From Paraburkholderia tropica (GTDB taxonomy: Bacteria; Pseudomonadota; Gammaproteobacteria; Burkholderiales; Burkholderiaceae): a stretch of DNA of 64,000 bases. Position numbers and translations under genes: made by a program. Location of the stretch: positions 62,001 through 126,000 of the forward strand of contig NZ_CAJZAR010000030.1 in assembly GCF_914484835.1 (NCBI RefSeq), read 5' to 3'. Below are positions 48,539 through 57,322 of this stretch, piece by piece. Each line of letters begins with the position of its first letter. Position 1 is the stretch's first letter. The notes beneath the pieces are model-generated. The model was not told where the DNA came from and made no database searches. It saw nothing but the letters and a program-made list of their open reading frames with translations.

Positions 48539-49515
48539 CGTGGTGGTTTCTCCTTTGGCAGAAGACAAACCGGCTATCCGACGTCGAGATGCACAACGCA
48601 TCCGCTGGTGCTGCCTGCGCCCGTCGCGCAGGTCCAGCGTGTGGCACGGGCGGCCAGGCAGACAGGCAAGCCGCGTGCCGCCCTCGCATGACCCGGCGAC
48701 AGCCATGCGCGACGCATCCCGGGCGAGTTTCGCGCCCACGTCATCATGCCCGGCGGCACCGACTCCTGCACGGGGCGCGCAGGCGCGCAGCCAGACAAGG
48801 CAGCGGCCAGGGACGACGAACGACGACGGGAAACTCAGCACCGGTGCCGCTTGCGCGGCGAACAGCCGGTACGGGCGCATTCGTGTGGAAGTCAGCGCCC
48901 GCTGTTGGATGGACCGGACGCTGCCAGTACGTCTGAACTCAGATTCAGGCCGGGCGACATCCGTTCCGTGGAAAGCGTCGGCCGTCTTGCGCGGCGTGCA
49001 ACGCGGAAAAGAACGGCGATTGTGCCATAGCTTTTTTGCAATTGTCCCCGCCCGGCGGCAAACGACCACGAAGCCGGTAATTGCGTCCGTAATCGCCGAG
49101 CTTTCACGATGATAAGGAAAAAATGACCGTCGCGGCCGGAACGGGTGCAGACGGCGCGCGAGCGCCGCAGGTGTTGGGCTCCTCCGATAGCGATGGCGTT
49201 AGCCTCGGGTTTACGGTTTACCGTATGTATACGTAGTAACAGTTAACAAAGGCGGCGATTTCCTGTGGATAACCCCTGTATACCTATGTGAATCATCGGC
49301 TTGGCGTTCGCACAACCGCATGCAAAGCTTGTGCGGGGGTATGGGGCAGCGAAGAACAACTTTTTTGGGTCTCGAAAAAGCCGCCGAGTTACCCCGTTTA
49401 CGTCCACATCGTGTCCCTGCCGAACTTACCCACAATCCACGTGCTTATCCACAGCCCGGCGTGGATAACTGTATTGGTCGCCTCAACAGTAGGCAGCCCG
49501 CTGTGTTGGCGGCGA
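48539..49515. other. 980-bp non-coding region with AT-rich right half
   Basis: No gene supported; small reading frames on either strand have no ribosome site or family character. The left part (48539-49100) is GC-rich and featureless to me and should hold the antiporter promoter. The right part (49195-49475) is AT-rich, contains TTTACGG/TTTACCG/GTATACG strings and a DnaA-box cluster, listed separately. Confidence 0.6.
49264..49468. other. DnaA-box cluster B
   Basis: Two perfect boxes, TGTGGATAA at 49264-49272 and TTATCCACA at 49445-49453, plus TTACCCACA at 49426-49434 and CGTGGATAA at 49460-49468 (one mismatch each). They lie beside an AT-rich stretch. Together with nearby parAB/parS this suggests an origin-region DnaA-binding site; dnaA is not in the window. 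Confidence 0.5.
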
Positions 49516-51519
49516 TCAGACCGCGCGCAGACGCAGGGCGCGCTGGAGAAAGCGTGCCGGATCGAGATGTTCGACCAGCTCGCGCTCGATCGGCCACGGT
49601 TCGCCTTCGAGTTGCGACGCGATCAGCTCCGCGCCCAACGCGGCCCAGACGAGTCCGCGCGAACCGAATGCAAACGCGCCGTACAGTCCCGGCGTGCGCG
49701 GCAGATCGAGCGGCCAGGCGCCCGAGAGACGTTGCGCGTCCTGGCGGGCGGCCTGTTCGTCGCCGAGCTGGCCGATCATCGGCAGGCGGTCGCTGGTCAC
49801 GCAGCGCAGCGCCACGCGACCGCGCCGTTCCTGATCGTCCGACGATGCGTCGCGCAAGGCGTCGAGCGCGGGCAGCATCTGCGCGACGCGCTCGATGTTT
49901 TCCGTGTGACCGCCCGCGCGCAGCGTCGTATCGGTATCGTCGACTTCGTAGGTGGCGCCCACGAGCGTGACGTCGCCGGGTAGCGGCACCGCGTAGCCGT
50001 CGCCGATCACGGGCACGCGCAAGGACGCCAGCGGGCTCGCGTCGAGCAGCGTGAGCTGGCCGCGCACGTTGCGCGTGGGCGCGAAGTCGAGCGCGGCGGC
50101 GCGCGAGGCGTCGTGCGCGTTGGCGAAGATCACGACGCCCGCCTGCGCGACGAGTGCGCCCGCATCGTCATAGACGCGCCAGCTTCCTGCTTTTTCCGCG
50201 CCGGCTTCGTCGCGTTCGATGCGAGCGACGGCCACGCCGTAGCGCACGTCGATTTGCGCGCCGGGCAGCGCGCGCGCCGCGGCGATCTGCGCGCGGCACA
50301 GCGAAGCCGGATCGATCGCGCCGCCGAGCGGATAGAACCAGCCGCCCTGCGCGAGCGATGTGCCCGCGATCGCTTCGGCTTCTTCACGCGACACGCCGCG
50401 CACGAAATCATCGGGATAACCAAACGATTCGAGCGCTGCGGCCACGGCCTGCGCTTCGTCGTCGGTGGCCAGATGCAACAGGCCCGCGTGCGAACGCGAC
50501 GGCGCGTGACCGGCCGCATCGAGCGCGGCCCAGCGCTGCAGCGCGTAGAAAAAGCCTGCGCGCGTGATGCGCGAGGCGCTGCTGTCGTCGCGCGAAATCA
50601 GCGGATGGAACACGCCGGCGGGATTGCCCGAGGCCTCGCGCGCGGGCTCGGCATGACGCTCGATCAGCGTGACGCGCCAGCCGCGCGCCGCGAGCCGTTC
50701 GACCAGCGCGCTGCCCGCGAGGCCCGCGCCGATCACCACCGCATGACGTTCGTCGAGCGCGACCGGCAATGGCGGCTCGTGACGGCGCACGCGCCAGCGC
50801 GGCGCGAAGCGTCCCGTCAGCATCGTCCATTTGTCGCCGAAGCCGGTTTCCTTGTGGTATTCGAAGCCGCTTTGCTGAAGCGCGCGTTTGACGTCGCCCG
50901 CGCTGCTCCAGGTCGCGAACGTGCAGTCCTCGCCCGCGACGCGCGCGAGCGCCTTGAAGATCGGCGGCGACCACAGTTCGGGATTTTTCGCGGGCGCGAA
51001 ACCGTCGAGATAGATCGCGTCGGCGCGTAACCAGAGTTTGGGCAGCATCTCCAGCGCGTCGCCGAACGCGAGCGTGAGCGTCACGCGGCCGCCCTCGAAT
51101 TCGAGCCGGTGCGTGCCGGGCACGAGCATGGGCCAGGCGTCGGCGAGTGCATGCGCGAGATCTGCGAGATCCGCGCGCGCGGTGCGTTCGACCACCGCTG
51201 CCAGCGCGACGCGCAGATCGTCGCGCGAAAACGGGTGCATTTCCGTCGAAACGAAATGCAGCCGCTCGCAACGCGCGGGATCGGCGCGCCACGCGGCCCA
51301 CGTCGCGAGGAAGTTCACGCCCATGCCGAAGCCCGTTTCCAGCACGGTGAAGACGCGCTGGTTTTGCCAGCGTCCGGGCAAATGATTGCCGCGCAGGAAC
51401 ACGTATTCGGATTGTTCGAGCGCGCCGGACGGGCTGTGATAGACGTCGCCGTAACGCGGCGAGAACGGGGTGCCGTCGTCGCGGAAAGCGAGCGTGGCGG
51501 GAATCAGAGTGGCGGTCAT
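49516..51519 (-). CDS. mnmC: Bifunctional tRNA mnm5s2U biosynthesis protein MnmC
   Basis: Two-domain enzyme (667 aa) that finishes mnm5(s2)U at tRNA position 34. The N-terminal methyltransferase (about 1-245; VLETGFGMGVNFLATW as SAM motif, IYLDGFAPAKNPELW) methylates nm5U. The C-terminal FAD oxidase (about 255-667; VVIGAGLAGSALVERLAARG, GNPAGVFHPLISRDD) removes the carboxymethyl group from cmnm5U made by MnmEG. Both halves are complete. It works downstream of MnmG, encoded at 16420-18378. The ATG has a poor ribosome site. Confidence 0.96.
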   Translation of the reverse strand: MTATLIPATLAFRDDGTPFSPRYGDVYHSPSGALEQSEYVFLRGNHLPGRWQNQRVFTVLETGFGMGVNFLATWAAWRADPARCERLHFVSTEMHPFSRDDLRVALAAVVERTARADLADLAHALADAWPMLVPGTHRLEFEGGRVTLTLAFGDALEMLPKLWLRADAIYLDGFAPAKNPELWSPPIFKALARVAGEDCTFATWSSAGDVKRALQQSGFEYHKETGFGDKWTMLTGRFAPRWRVRRHEPPLPVALDERHAVVIGAGLAGSALVERLAARGWRVTLIERHAEPAREASGNPAGVFHPLISRDDSSASRITRAGFFYALQRWAALDAAGHAPSRSHAGLLHLATDDEAQAVAAALESFGYPDDFVRGVSREEAEAIAGTSLAQGGWFYPLGGAIDPASLCRAQIAAARALPGAQIDVRYGVAVARIERDEAGAEKAGSWRVYDDAGALVAQAGVVIFANAHDASRAAALDFAPTRNVRGQLTLLDASPLASLRVPVIGDGYAVPLPGDVTLVGATYEVDDTDTTLRAGGHTENIERVAQMLPALDALRDASSDDQERRGRVALRCVTSDRLPMIGQLGDEQAARQDAQRLSGAWPLDLPRTPGLYGAFAFGSRGLVWAALGAELIASQLEGEPWPIERELVEHLDPARFLQRALRLRAV

Positions 51520-51987
51520 GACTTACGCGAAGGCTGGCAGCGAGGGCAATCGTGAAGATCGGGAGGTGCCGGGCGCGGCGACGATGCGGGAAAATGCGCG
51601 AGGTGAGGCCGCAAACGCCCGCCCGCTCTGGGTTTGCGGGCGCAAAACGTTGGCTCGGCGCAACGCGGCATGCAGCAAAAACACGTCTGTGCAGGGTGTT
51701 CGCCGTGCTGCGCGCATCAAAAGCGCACGGCGATGCGAAAAAACCCGCGCTTACCCCTCGAAATCTACGAAACCCTTGTCGTTATTGGGTTTGCGCTGCG
51801 CTATCATAGCAAGCGCCGCCCAGGGAAGCGGCAGCACGGACGTCGCGGGTCGAGCCATACGCTTGCCACCGCACGCAAATCCCCGGGGTGCTCCGGGTCC
51901 GTCGCTGCTCGACGGCGCGGCACGCGACCGTATAATCGGCGCGTTCGCGCTGTTCGTGTCAACCTAAACACAGAAAGGAACATCTCA
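51520..51987. other. Intergenic region upstream of the HU gene
   Basis: 468 bp between divergent genes. The HU promoter (51909-51936) is the only element I can define. The rest is moderately GC-rich with no gene or repeat of note. Confidence 0.6.
51909..51936 (+). promoter_or_regulatory. Promoter of the HU gene
   Basis: TCGACG (51909-51914, 4/6 to TTGACA), 16-bp spacer and a perfect TATAAT (51931-51936). Predicted start near 51943, giving a 45-nt leader to the HU ATG. Confidence 0.6.
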
Positions 51988-52266
51988 ATGAATAAACAGG
52001 AACTGATCGACGCCGTCGCCGCACAGACGGGCGCTAGCAAGGCACAAACCGGCGAAACGCTGGACACGCTCCTCGAAGTGGTCAAGAAGGCTGTGTCGAA
52101 AGGCGACGCGGTTCAGCTGATCGGCTTCGGCAGCTTCGGCTCGGGCAAGCGCGCTGCGCGCACCGGCCGCAACCCGAAGACGGGCGAAACCATCAAGATT
52201 CCGGCTGCCAAGACCGTCAAGTTCACGGCTGGCAAGGCGTTCAAGGACGCCGTCAACAAGCGTTAA
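51988..52266 (+). CDS. hup: HU-family DNA-binding protein
   Basis: 92-aa nucleoid protein that dimerises and bends DNA. The start [20 protein letters not shown], the [18 protein letters not shown] beta-arm region with Arg-rich DNA contact and the C-terminal [15 protein letters not shown] are typical of HU. GAAAGGA lies 6-7 bases upstream of the ATG, within the mRNA of the promoter above. IHF is excluded by the lack of its longer C-terminal helix and typical signature. Confidence 0.97.
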   Translation: MNKQELIDAVAAQTGASKAQTGETLDTLLEVVKKAVSKGDAVQLIGFGSFGSGKRAARTGRNPKTGETIKIPAAKTVKFTAGKAFKDAVNKR

Positions 52267-52288
52267 GGCATTACCGCTTTAAGTTGAC

Positions 52289-52312
52289 ACCCGCCCCTGG
52301 CGGGTTTTTTTT
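52289..52312 (+). terminator. Intrinsic terminator of the HU gene
   Basis: ACCCGCC and GGCGGGT with a 3-base loop, followed by eight T. It lies 22 bp after the HU stop codon. Confidence 0.93.
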
Positions 52313-52336
52313 CGCCTGAATTTCGGCTGAAAAGAC

Positions 52337-52378
52337 AACGGCGCCGCGTCGAATCGAGTTCGACGCGGCGCCGTTTTT
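52337..52378. terminator. Long hairpin between convergent genes
   Basis: A 17-bp perfect stem (52337-52353 with 52359-52375, loop TCGAG) ending in T-rich sequence on the plus strand and in GTTGTCTTTTC on the minus strand. It separates HU from the COG0523 gene and probably ends the latter. Confidence 0.8.
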
Positions 52379-52428
52379 CATTGTCGACGTAGCGCTGATT
52401 GAGCGCATTCAAGCGCTTTCCGACGTGC

Positions 52429-53799
52429 TCAATGGCGGTGAACGATCTCGTCTTCGTGGTCGTGATCGTGTTCGTCGTCGTCGAAATCCCAGTCGGGGAA
52501 CGGGTCGTCGTAGCCTTGCCAGGCGTCGGGCCCGGCGGCGTATTCGGCGTCGGTCAGCAGGCACGCGTCGAGCTTCGCCTGCCACGCGGCGCGGTCGAGA
52601 TCCACGCCGATCAGCACCAGTTCCTGACGACGGTCGCCGATGCTCGTGTCGTTGGCATCGCCGTGCCAGTCGGCGGCGATTTCCGCTTCGATACCGGCGT
52701 CCTGCGGCCATTCCTCGCGCGGCAGCGCGGCCCACCAGGTGCCCGCCGGGCCGTGACGGCACACGCCGCCCGCCTGCGACAGCGAGCCGGTGATGTCGTT
52801 GCGCGTGGCGAGCCAGAAGAAGCCCTTCGAGCGCAGCACGCCCGGCCATTCCTGGTTCAGCAGCGCCCACAGACGCGCGGGATGGAACGGCCGGCGCGCA
52901 CGATAAACGAAGCTGCCGATGCCGTAGGCGTCGGTCTGATCGTGGTGCGCGTGGCCGCAAGCGGGATCGCCGCACGCGCTGTGGTCGTGATCGTGAGCGT
53001 GGTCATGCGCGTGGCCGTGATCATGATCGTGACTATGCTCGTGCCGATGTTCGCGCAGCGACGCCTGCCAGCCCGGCGCGCTCGCCGCGTCGTCGAAATC
53101 GAAGCGGCCCGTGTTCAGCACGAGATCGAGCGGCACGTCGCCGAAGCGGCTCACCACCTGCACGGCGCGCGGATTGATCTGCTTGAGAATCTGCTGAAGG
53201 CGCGCCAGGTCCTCGGCGCTCACGAGATCGGCCTTGTTCAGCACCAATACGTCACAGAATTCCACCTGCTCGATCAGCAATTCGACGATCGTGCGGTCGT
53301 CGCCCTCGCCCACCGTCACGCCGCGTTCGGCCAGCGGGTCGGCGCTCGCGTAGTCGCGCAGGAAGTTGAAGGCGTCGACGACCGTGACCATCGTGTCGAG
53401 GTGCGCGAAATCGGAGAGTGCGTGGCCGTCTTCATCGGCGAACGCGAAGCTCTCGGCGACCGGCAAGGGCTCGGCGACGCCGGTCGATTCGATCAGGATG
53501 GCGTCGAAGCGCTGGCCCGCCTGGGCTGGATCGGCGAGGCGGCGGATCTCGGTCAGCAGGTCGCCGCGCAGCGTGCAGCAGATGCAGCCGTTCGACAACT
53601 CGACGAGCCGTTCCTCGACGTGCGCGAGCGCGGAGGCGTCGCGCACCAGCGCGGCGTCGATGTTGACGGCGGCCAGATCGTTGACGATCACGGCCACGCG
53701 CAGGCCGGCGCGATTGGCGAGGACATGGTTGAGCAGCGTGGTTTTGCCCGCGCCCAGAAACCCGGAGAGCACGGTGACGGGCAGTGGCGGCTGGTTCAT
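52429..53799 (-). CDS. COG0523 (CobW/ZNG1-type) GTPase with His-rich loop
   Basis: G3E-family metal chaperone GTPase (456 aa). Walker A GFLGAGKTT (13-21), the metal site C72-I-C74-C75, the STG switch and guanine motif NKAD (188-191) are intact. Residues 251-286 form a His/Asp-rich loop with more than a dozen His plus two Cys; a second acidic-His stretch ends the protein (DDDEHDHDHEDEIVHRH). These features favour zinc handling over cobalamin synthesis; no cob genes are near. Family members are often Zur-regulated, but I did not find a clear Zur box. Start MNQPPLPVTV chosen over a 22-residue upstream extension. Confidence 0.92.
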   Translation of the reverse strand: MNQPPLPVTVLSGFLGAGKTTLLNHVLANRAGLRVAVIVNDLAAVNIDAALVRDASALAHVEERLVELSNGCICCTLRGDLLTEIRRLADPAQAGQRFDAILIESTGVAEPLPVAESFAFADEDGHALSDFAHLDTMVTVVDAFNFLRDYASADPLAERGVTVGEGDDRTIVELLIEQVEFCDVLVLNKADLVSAEDLARLQQILKQINPRAVQVVSRFGDVPLDLVLNTGRFDFDDAASAPGWQASLREHRHEHSHDHDHGHAHDHAHDHDHSACGDPACGHAHHDQTDAYGIGSFVYRARRPFHPARLWALLNQEWPGVLRSKGFFWLATRNDITGSLSQAGGVCRHGPAGTWWAALPREEWPQDAGIEAEIAADWHGDANDTSIGDRRQELVLIGVDLDRAAWQAKLDACLLTDAEYAAGPDAWQGYDDPFPDWDFDDDEHDHDHEDEIVHRH

Positions 53800-53980
53800 C
53801 GCAGTGAGCAGTAAGAGAAGACGGGAAGAAGCGGGCCGCGCGCGGCGGCGCGGCGCAAGCCTCAATTGTGCACCATGCGCGCGGGCGGCGCTGCGGGCGT
53901 GCGGCGTGACGAGGGAGCGTGTGATCGGGGCCGGATGAGCCGGCCGGCGAATGTGCGGACTCGCGCGGACGCGGCGCCCG

Positions 53981-54424
53981 TCAGGGCATCAGCTTCCACT
54001 TGCGCAGAATCGCGGCGATCTGTTGCGCATATTGATCGCGCAGCGTGGGCGTTTCCGAGTGATACGCGCCCACCGCGGCCCAGGTATTGCCGTATTTGTT
54101 CATCTTCTGGCGCAGATGCCAGGCCGCGATATAGACGTTCTTGCACGGCTCCATCAGCGTGCTTTGCGAAATGCCGTATTGGGCGAGCGCCGGCAAATGG
54201 ATCGAGTTGATCTGCATGACGCCGTAATCGACCGATCCGTTCGCATTCCTGTGTAGTGCGTCGGGCGTGTTGTGCGATTCCTGCCAGGCGATCGCGCGCA
54301 GGATCAGCGGATTCACCTTCTGGTAGCGCGCCGCCTCGTCGAAGCAATCGGCGCGCGCGGCCGTGCTCGCGCAGGCAAGCGCAAGGGCGAGAGCGGCGAT
54401 CGTGGCGGACGCAACCTTATTCAT
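53981..54424 (-). CDS. Lytic transglycosylase (IagB/IpgF type)
   Basis: Periplasmic peptidoglycan-cleaving enzyme (147 aa) with signal peptide MNKVASATIAALALALACAS and cleavage near ARA-DCF (residue 25). The catalytic Glu49 lies in IAWQESHN, followed by DYGVMQINSIHLPAL and GAYHSETP typical of the SLT fold. Cys27 and the later Cys in EPCKNVY may form a disulphide. Enzymes of this small class usually serve secretion systems or pili; here the type II secretion cluster lies next door on the other strand. Confidence 0.92.
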   Translation of the reverse strand: MNKVASATIAALALALACASTAARADCFDEAARYQKVNPLILRAIAWQESHNTPDALHRNANGSVDYGVMQINSIHLPALAQYGISQSTLMEPCKNVYIAAWHLRQKMNKYGNTWAAVGAYHSETPTLRDQYAQQIAAILRKWKLMP

Positions 54425-54967
54425 TCTGACGCCGGACTAGGGCCGAAGAGGACATGGCAAGCGGCAATTTCCTGCATGAAGCGGGAAGAACGCGCTCGCG
54501 AATCTGGGGAAAACCCGTGTCTTCGGCTCATTTTCGAGCTTGCGGACCGCCCGTATCATACCGGCAGCCGATAACGCGTCAAGCCAACCGGACGGCGTAC
54601 GCAGGCCTAAGCGGGCCGGTTCAGCACAAAGTCTTCACAGCCCGTGCACCCGATGCTTACAAAATCCTTCAAAAAGCTTCTTCTTTAGAAGAAATCCCCG
54701 GGTGGGCTTTCTTTGTGACAAATTCGACATGAAAAGCTGCTACTGTTCCTCCTTTTGGTGTGCATCGGTTGCCGGGGAGAGGAGCGCCGGCAGTTCGAGT
54801 CGGGTCGATCGAAGGGGTCTGCGGTTCGTTTCGTGCGCGTTTTGCGCGTGCGGCCAGCGGCTAGCGGCGCGCGGGTAGCGCAACGCGCGAATCATCCGTC
54901 CGGGCACGATGCATACGTTGAGCACGATAAGCACGACTAGCCGGCGGCGTCCGCTGCCGGCTTCGAT
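54425..54967. other. Divergent region between transglycosylase gene and gspD
   Basis: 543 bp with no gene seen. The stretch 54645-54760 is AT-rich and should carry the gsp promoter; an extended -10 like TGCTACTGT near 54733 is possible but lacks a good -35. A 6-bp inverted repeat TTCTTC/GAAGAA lies near 54680. Confidence 0.4.
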
Positions 54968-57322
54968 ATGACATCCATGAGAAGAAATCGTATGGCTTTG
55001 CGTCGCCTCGCCACGGCGCTGCTCGTGAGCGGGCTCATTTCGGCGCAGCTCGCGCATGCCCAGGTCACGCTCAACTTCGTCAACGCCGACATCGATCAGG
55101 TAGCGAAGGCGATCGGCGCGGCCACGGGCAAAACGATCATCGTCGATCCCCGCGTGAAGGGGCAGCTCAATCTCGTTTCCGAGAACACCGTACCCGAGGA
55201 TCAGGCGCTCAAGACGCTGCAATCGGCGCTGCGTATGCAGGGCTTCGCGCTGGTGCAGGACCACGGCGTGCTCAAGGTCGTGCCGGAAGCCGACGCCAAG
55301 CTGCAAGGCGTGCCCACCTATGTGGGCAACGCGCCCGCCGCGCGCGGCGATCAGGTCATCACGCAGGTGTTCCAGCTCAAGAACGAGTCGGCGAACAATC
55401 TGCTGCCGGTGCTGCGCCCGCTCATCTCGCCGAACAACACGATCGCCGCCTATCCGGGCAACAACGCGCTCGTCGTGACCGATTACGCGGACAACGTGCG
55501 CCGCATCGCTGCGATCATCGCCGGTGTGGATACGGCCGCGGGCCAGCAGGTGCAGGTGGTGCCGCTGCGCAACGCCAACGCGATCGACATCGCGCCCACG
55601 CTGCAAAAGATGCTCGATCCGGGCGCGATCGGCGGCTCCGATCCCACGCTCAAGGTCACGGTGCTCGCCGACGCGCGCACCAATTCCATCATGCTGCGCG
55701 CCTCGAATGCCGCGCGCCTCGCCGCGGCGAAGCAGCTCGCGCAACAGCTCGACGCGCCCACGAGCATGCCGGGCAACATGCACGTCGTGTCGCTGCGCAA
55801 CGCCGACGCGGTGACGCTCGCGAAGACGCTGCGCGGCATGCTGGGCAAGGGCGGCAACGATTCGTCGTCGTCGGGCAGCGGCGCGAATTCGTTCAACCAG
55901 AACGGCAATAGCGGCGGCGCGGGCGGCAGCAACAGCAACTCCACCGGCATGTCGGGCAGCCCGCCGCTACCCAGCTCGCTGGGCGGCAGCAGCGCGTCGA
56001 GCAATCCGATGTCAGGCGGCTCGTCGTCGGGCGGCAACAGCGACTTCCTCGGCGACAACAGCAAGGACAAGGGCGACGACAACTCGGGCGGCGGCATGAT
56101 CCAGGCCGACGCCGCGACCAACTCGCTGATCATCACGGCGCCCGACGCGGTGTACCGCAACCTGCGCGCCGTGATCGACCAGCTCGACGCGCGCCGCGCG
56201 CAGGTCTATATCGAAGCGCTGATCGTCGAGCTGAATTCGAACACCAACGCCAACCTGGGCATCCAGTGGCAGATCGGCACGGGCAACGTGCTGGCCGGCA
56301 CCAATCTCGCCACGGGCGGCGGCAACAGCATCATCAACCTCACGGCGGACGCCGTGACGAGCGGCAGCCTCGTGAGCTCGCTGGGCAATCTCCAGCAAGG
56401 CCTGAACGTGGGCTGGATCCACAATCTGTTCGGCGTGCAGGGTCTCGGCGCGCTGCTCCAGGCGCTGTCGCAGTCGAGCGACGCGAACGTGCTCTCGACG
56501 CCTAACCTCATCACGCTCGACAACCAGGAAGCGAAGATCGTCGTCGGGACCAACGTGCCGATCCAGACGGGTTCGTATTCGAACCTCACGAGCGGTTCGA
56601 CGAGTTCGGCGTTCAACACTTACGACCGCGTCGACGTGGGCCTGACGCTGCACATCAAGCCGCAGATCACCGAAGGCGGCATTCTGAAGCTGCAGCTCTA
56701 CACGGAAGATTCGGCGATCGTGAACGGCACGACCAACGCGTCGACGAATCCGGCCGGTCCCGAATTCACCAAGCGCTCGATCCAGTCGACCGTGCTCGCC
56801 GACAACGGCGAAATCATCGTGCTCGGCGGCCTGATGCAGGACAACTACCAGGTCAGCAACAGCAAGGTGCCGCTGCTCGGCGACATTCCGTGGATCGGCC
56901 AGCTGTTCCGCTCGGAAAACAAGACGCGCGCGAAGACCAATCTGATGGTGTTCCTGCGTCCGGTGATCATTAGCGACCGCAGCACGGCGCAGGCGGTGAC
57001 GTCGAATCGCTACGACTACATCCAGGGCGTGTCGGGCGCGTACAAGTCCGACAACAATCTGATCAAGGATAAGGACGATCCGGTCGTGCCGCCGATGCCT
57101 GTCGGCCCGGCCGAAGGCGGTTCGGCGCTGAACCTGTTCGACCTCGACAAGATGCGCCGCGAGCAGGCCGTGCACACGATTCAGGGCGCGCAGCCCGCGA
57201 ACGCCACGCAGATGCAGCCTGCCGTGCCGGTCCAGACGATTCCGGTGCAGACCGTGCCTGTGCAAACGTCGCCCGTGCAGCAGCAACAGCCGCTCACGAG
57301 CCCGACGCAGGTGCAGCCTTGA
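54968..57322 (+). CDS. gspD: Type II secretion outer-membrane secretin GspD
   Basis: Secretin (784 aa) forming the outer-membrane channel of the T2SS. A signal peptide ends at AHA-QVTLNF; the N0 domain (VTLNFVNADIDQVAKAIG), N1-N3 domains and the secretin core with VPLLGDIPWIGQLFRS (about residue 634) are complete. A Ser/Gly/Asn-rich insert occupies about residues 294-377 inside N3, and the C-terminus has PVQT repeats instead of a clear pilotin-binding S-domain. Met codons at 54968, 54977 and 54992 are all possible; the last has AGAAG 7 bases upstream. The stop overlaps the gspE start. Confidence 0.96.
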   Translation: MTSMRRNRMALRRLATALLVSGLISAQLAHAQVTLNFVNADIDQVAKAIGAATGKTIIVDPRVKGQLNLVSENTVPEDQALKTLQSALRMQGFALVQDHGVLKVVPEADAKLQGVPTYVGNAPAARGDQVITQVFQLKNESANNLLPVLRPLISPNNTIAAYPGNNALVVTDYADNVRRIAAIIAGVDTAAGQQVQVVPLRNANAIDIAPTLQKMLDPGAIGGSDPTLKVTVLADARTNSIMLRASNAARLAAAKQLAQQLDAPTSMPGNMHVVSLRNADAVTLAKTLRGMLGKGGNDSSSSGSGANSFNQNGNSGGAGGSNSNSTGMSGSPPLPSSLGGSSASSNPMSGGSSSGGNSDFLGDNSKDKGDDNSGGGMIQADAATNSLIITAPDAVYRNLRAVIDQLDARRAQVYIEALIVELNSNTNANLGIQWQIGTGNVLAGTNLATGGGNSIINLTADAVTSGSLVSSLGNLQQGLNVGWIHNLFGVQGLGALLQALSQSSDANVLSTPNLITLDNQEAKIVVGTNVPIQTGSYSNLTSGSTSSAFNTYDRVDVGLTLHIKPQITEGGILKLQLYTEDSAIVNGTTNASTNPAGPEFTKRSIQSTVLADNGEIIVLGGLMQDNYQVSNSKVPLLGDIPWIGQLFRSENKTRAKTNLMVFLRPVIISDRSTAQAVTSNRYDYIQGVSGAYKSDNNLIKDKDDPVVPPMPVGPAEGGSALNLFDLDKMRREQAVHTIQGAQPANATQMQPAVPVQTIPVQTVPVQTSPVQQQQPLTSPTQVQP

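Noticed and set aside
49195..49475. Definite oriC
   Set aside because: DnaA boxes and an AT-rich tract are present, but dnaA/rpmH are not adjacent and strand skew could not be computed, so it is reported only as a DnaA-box cluster.
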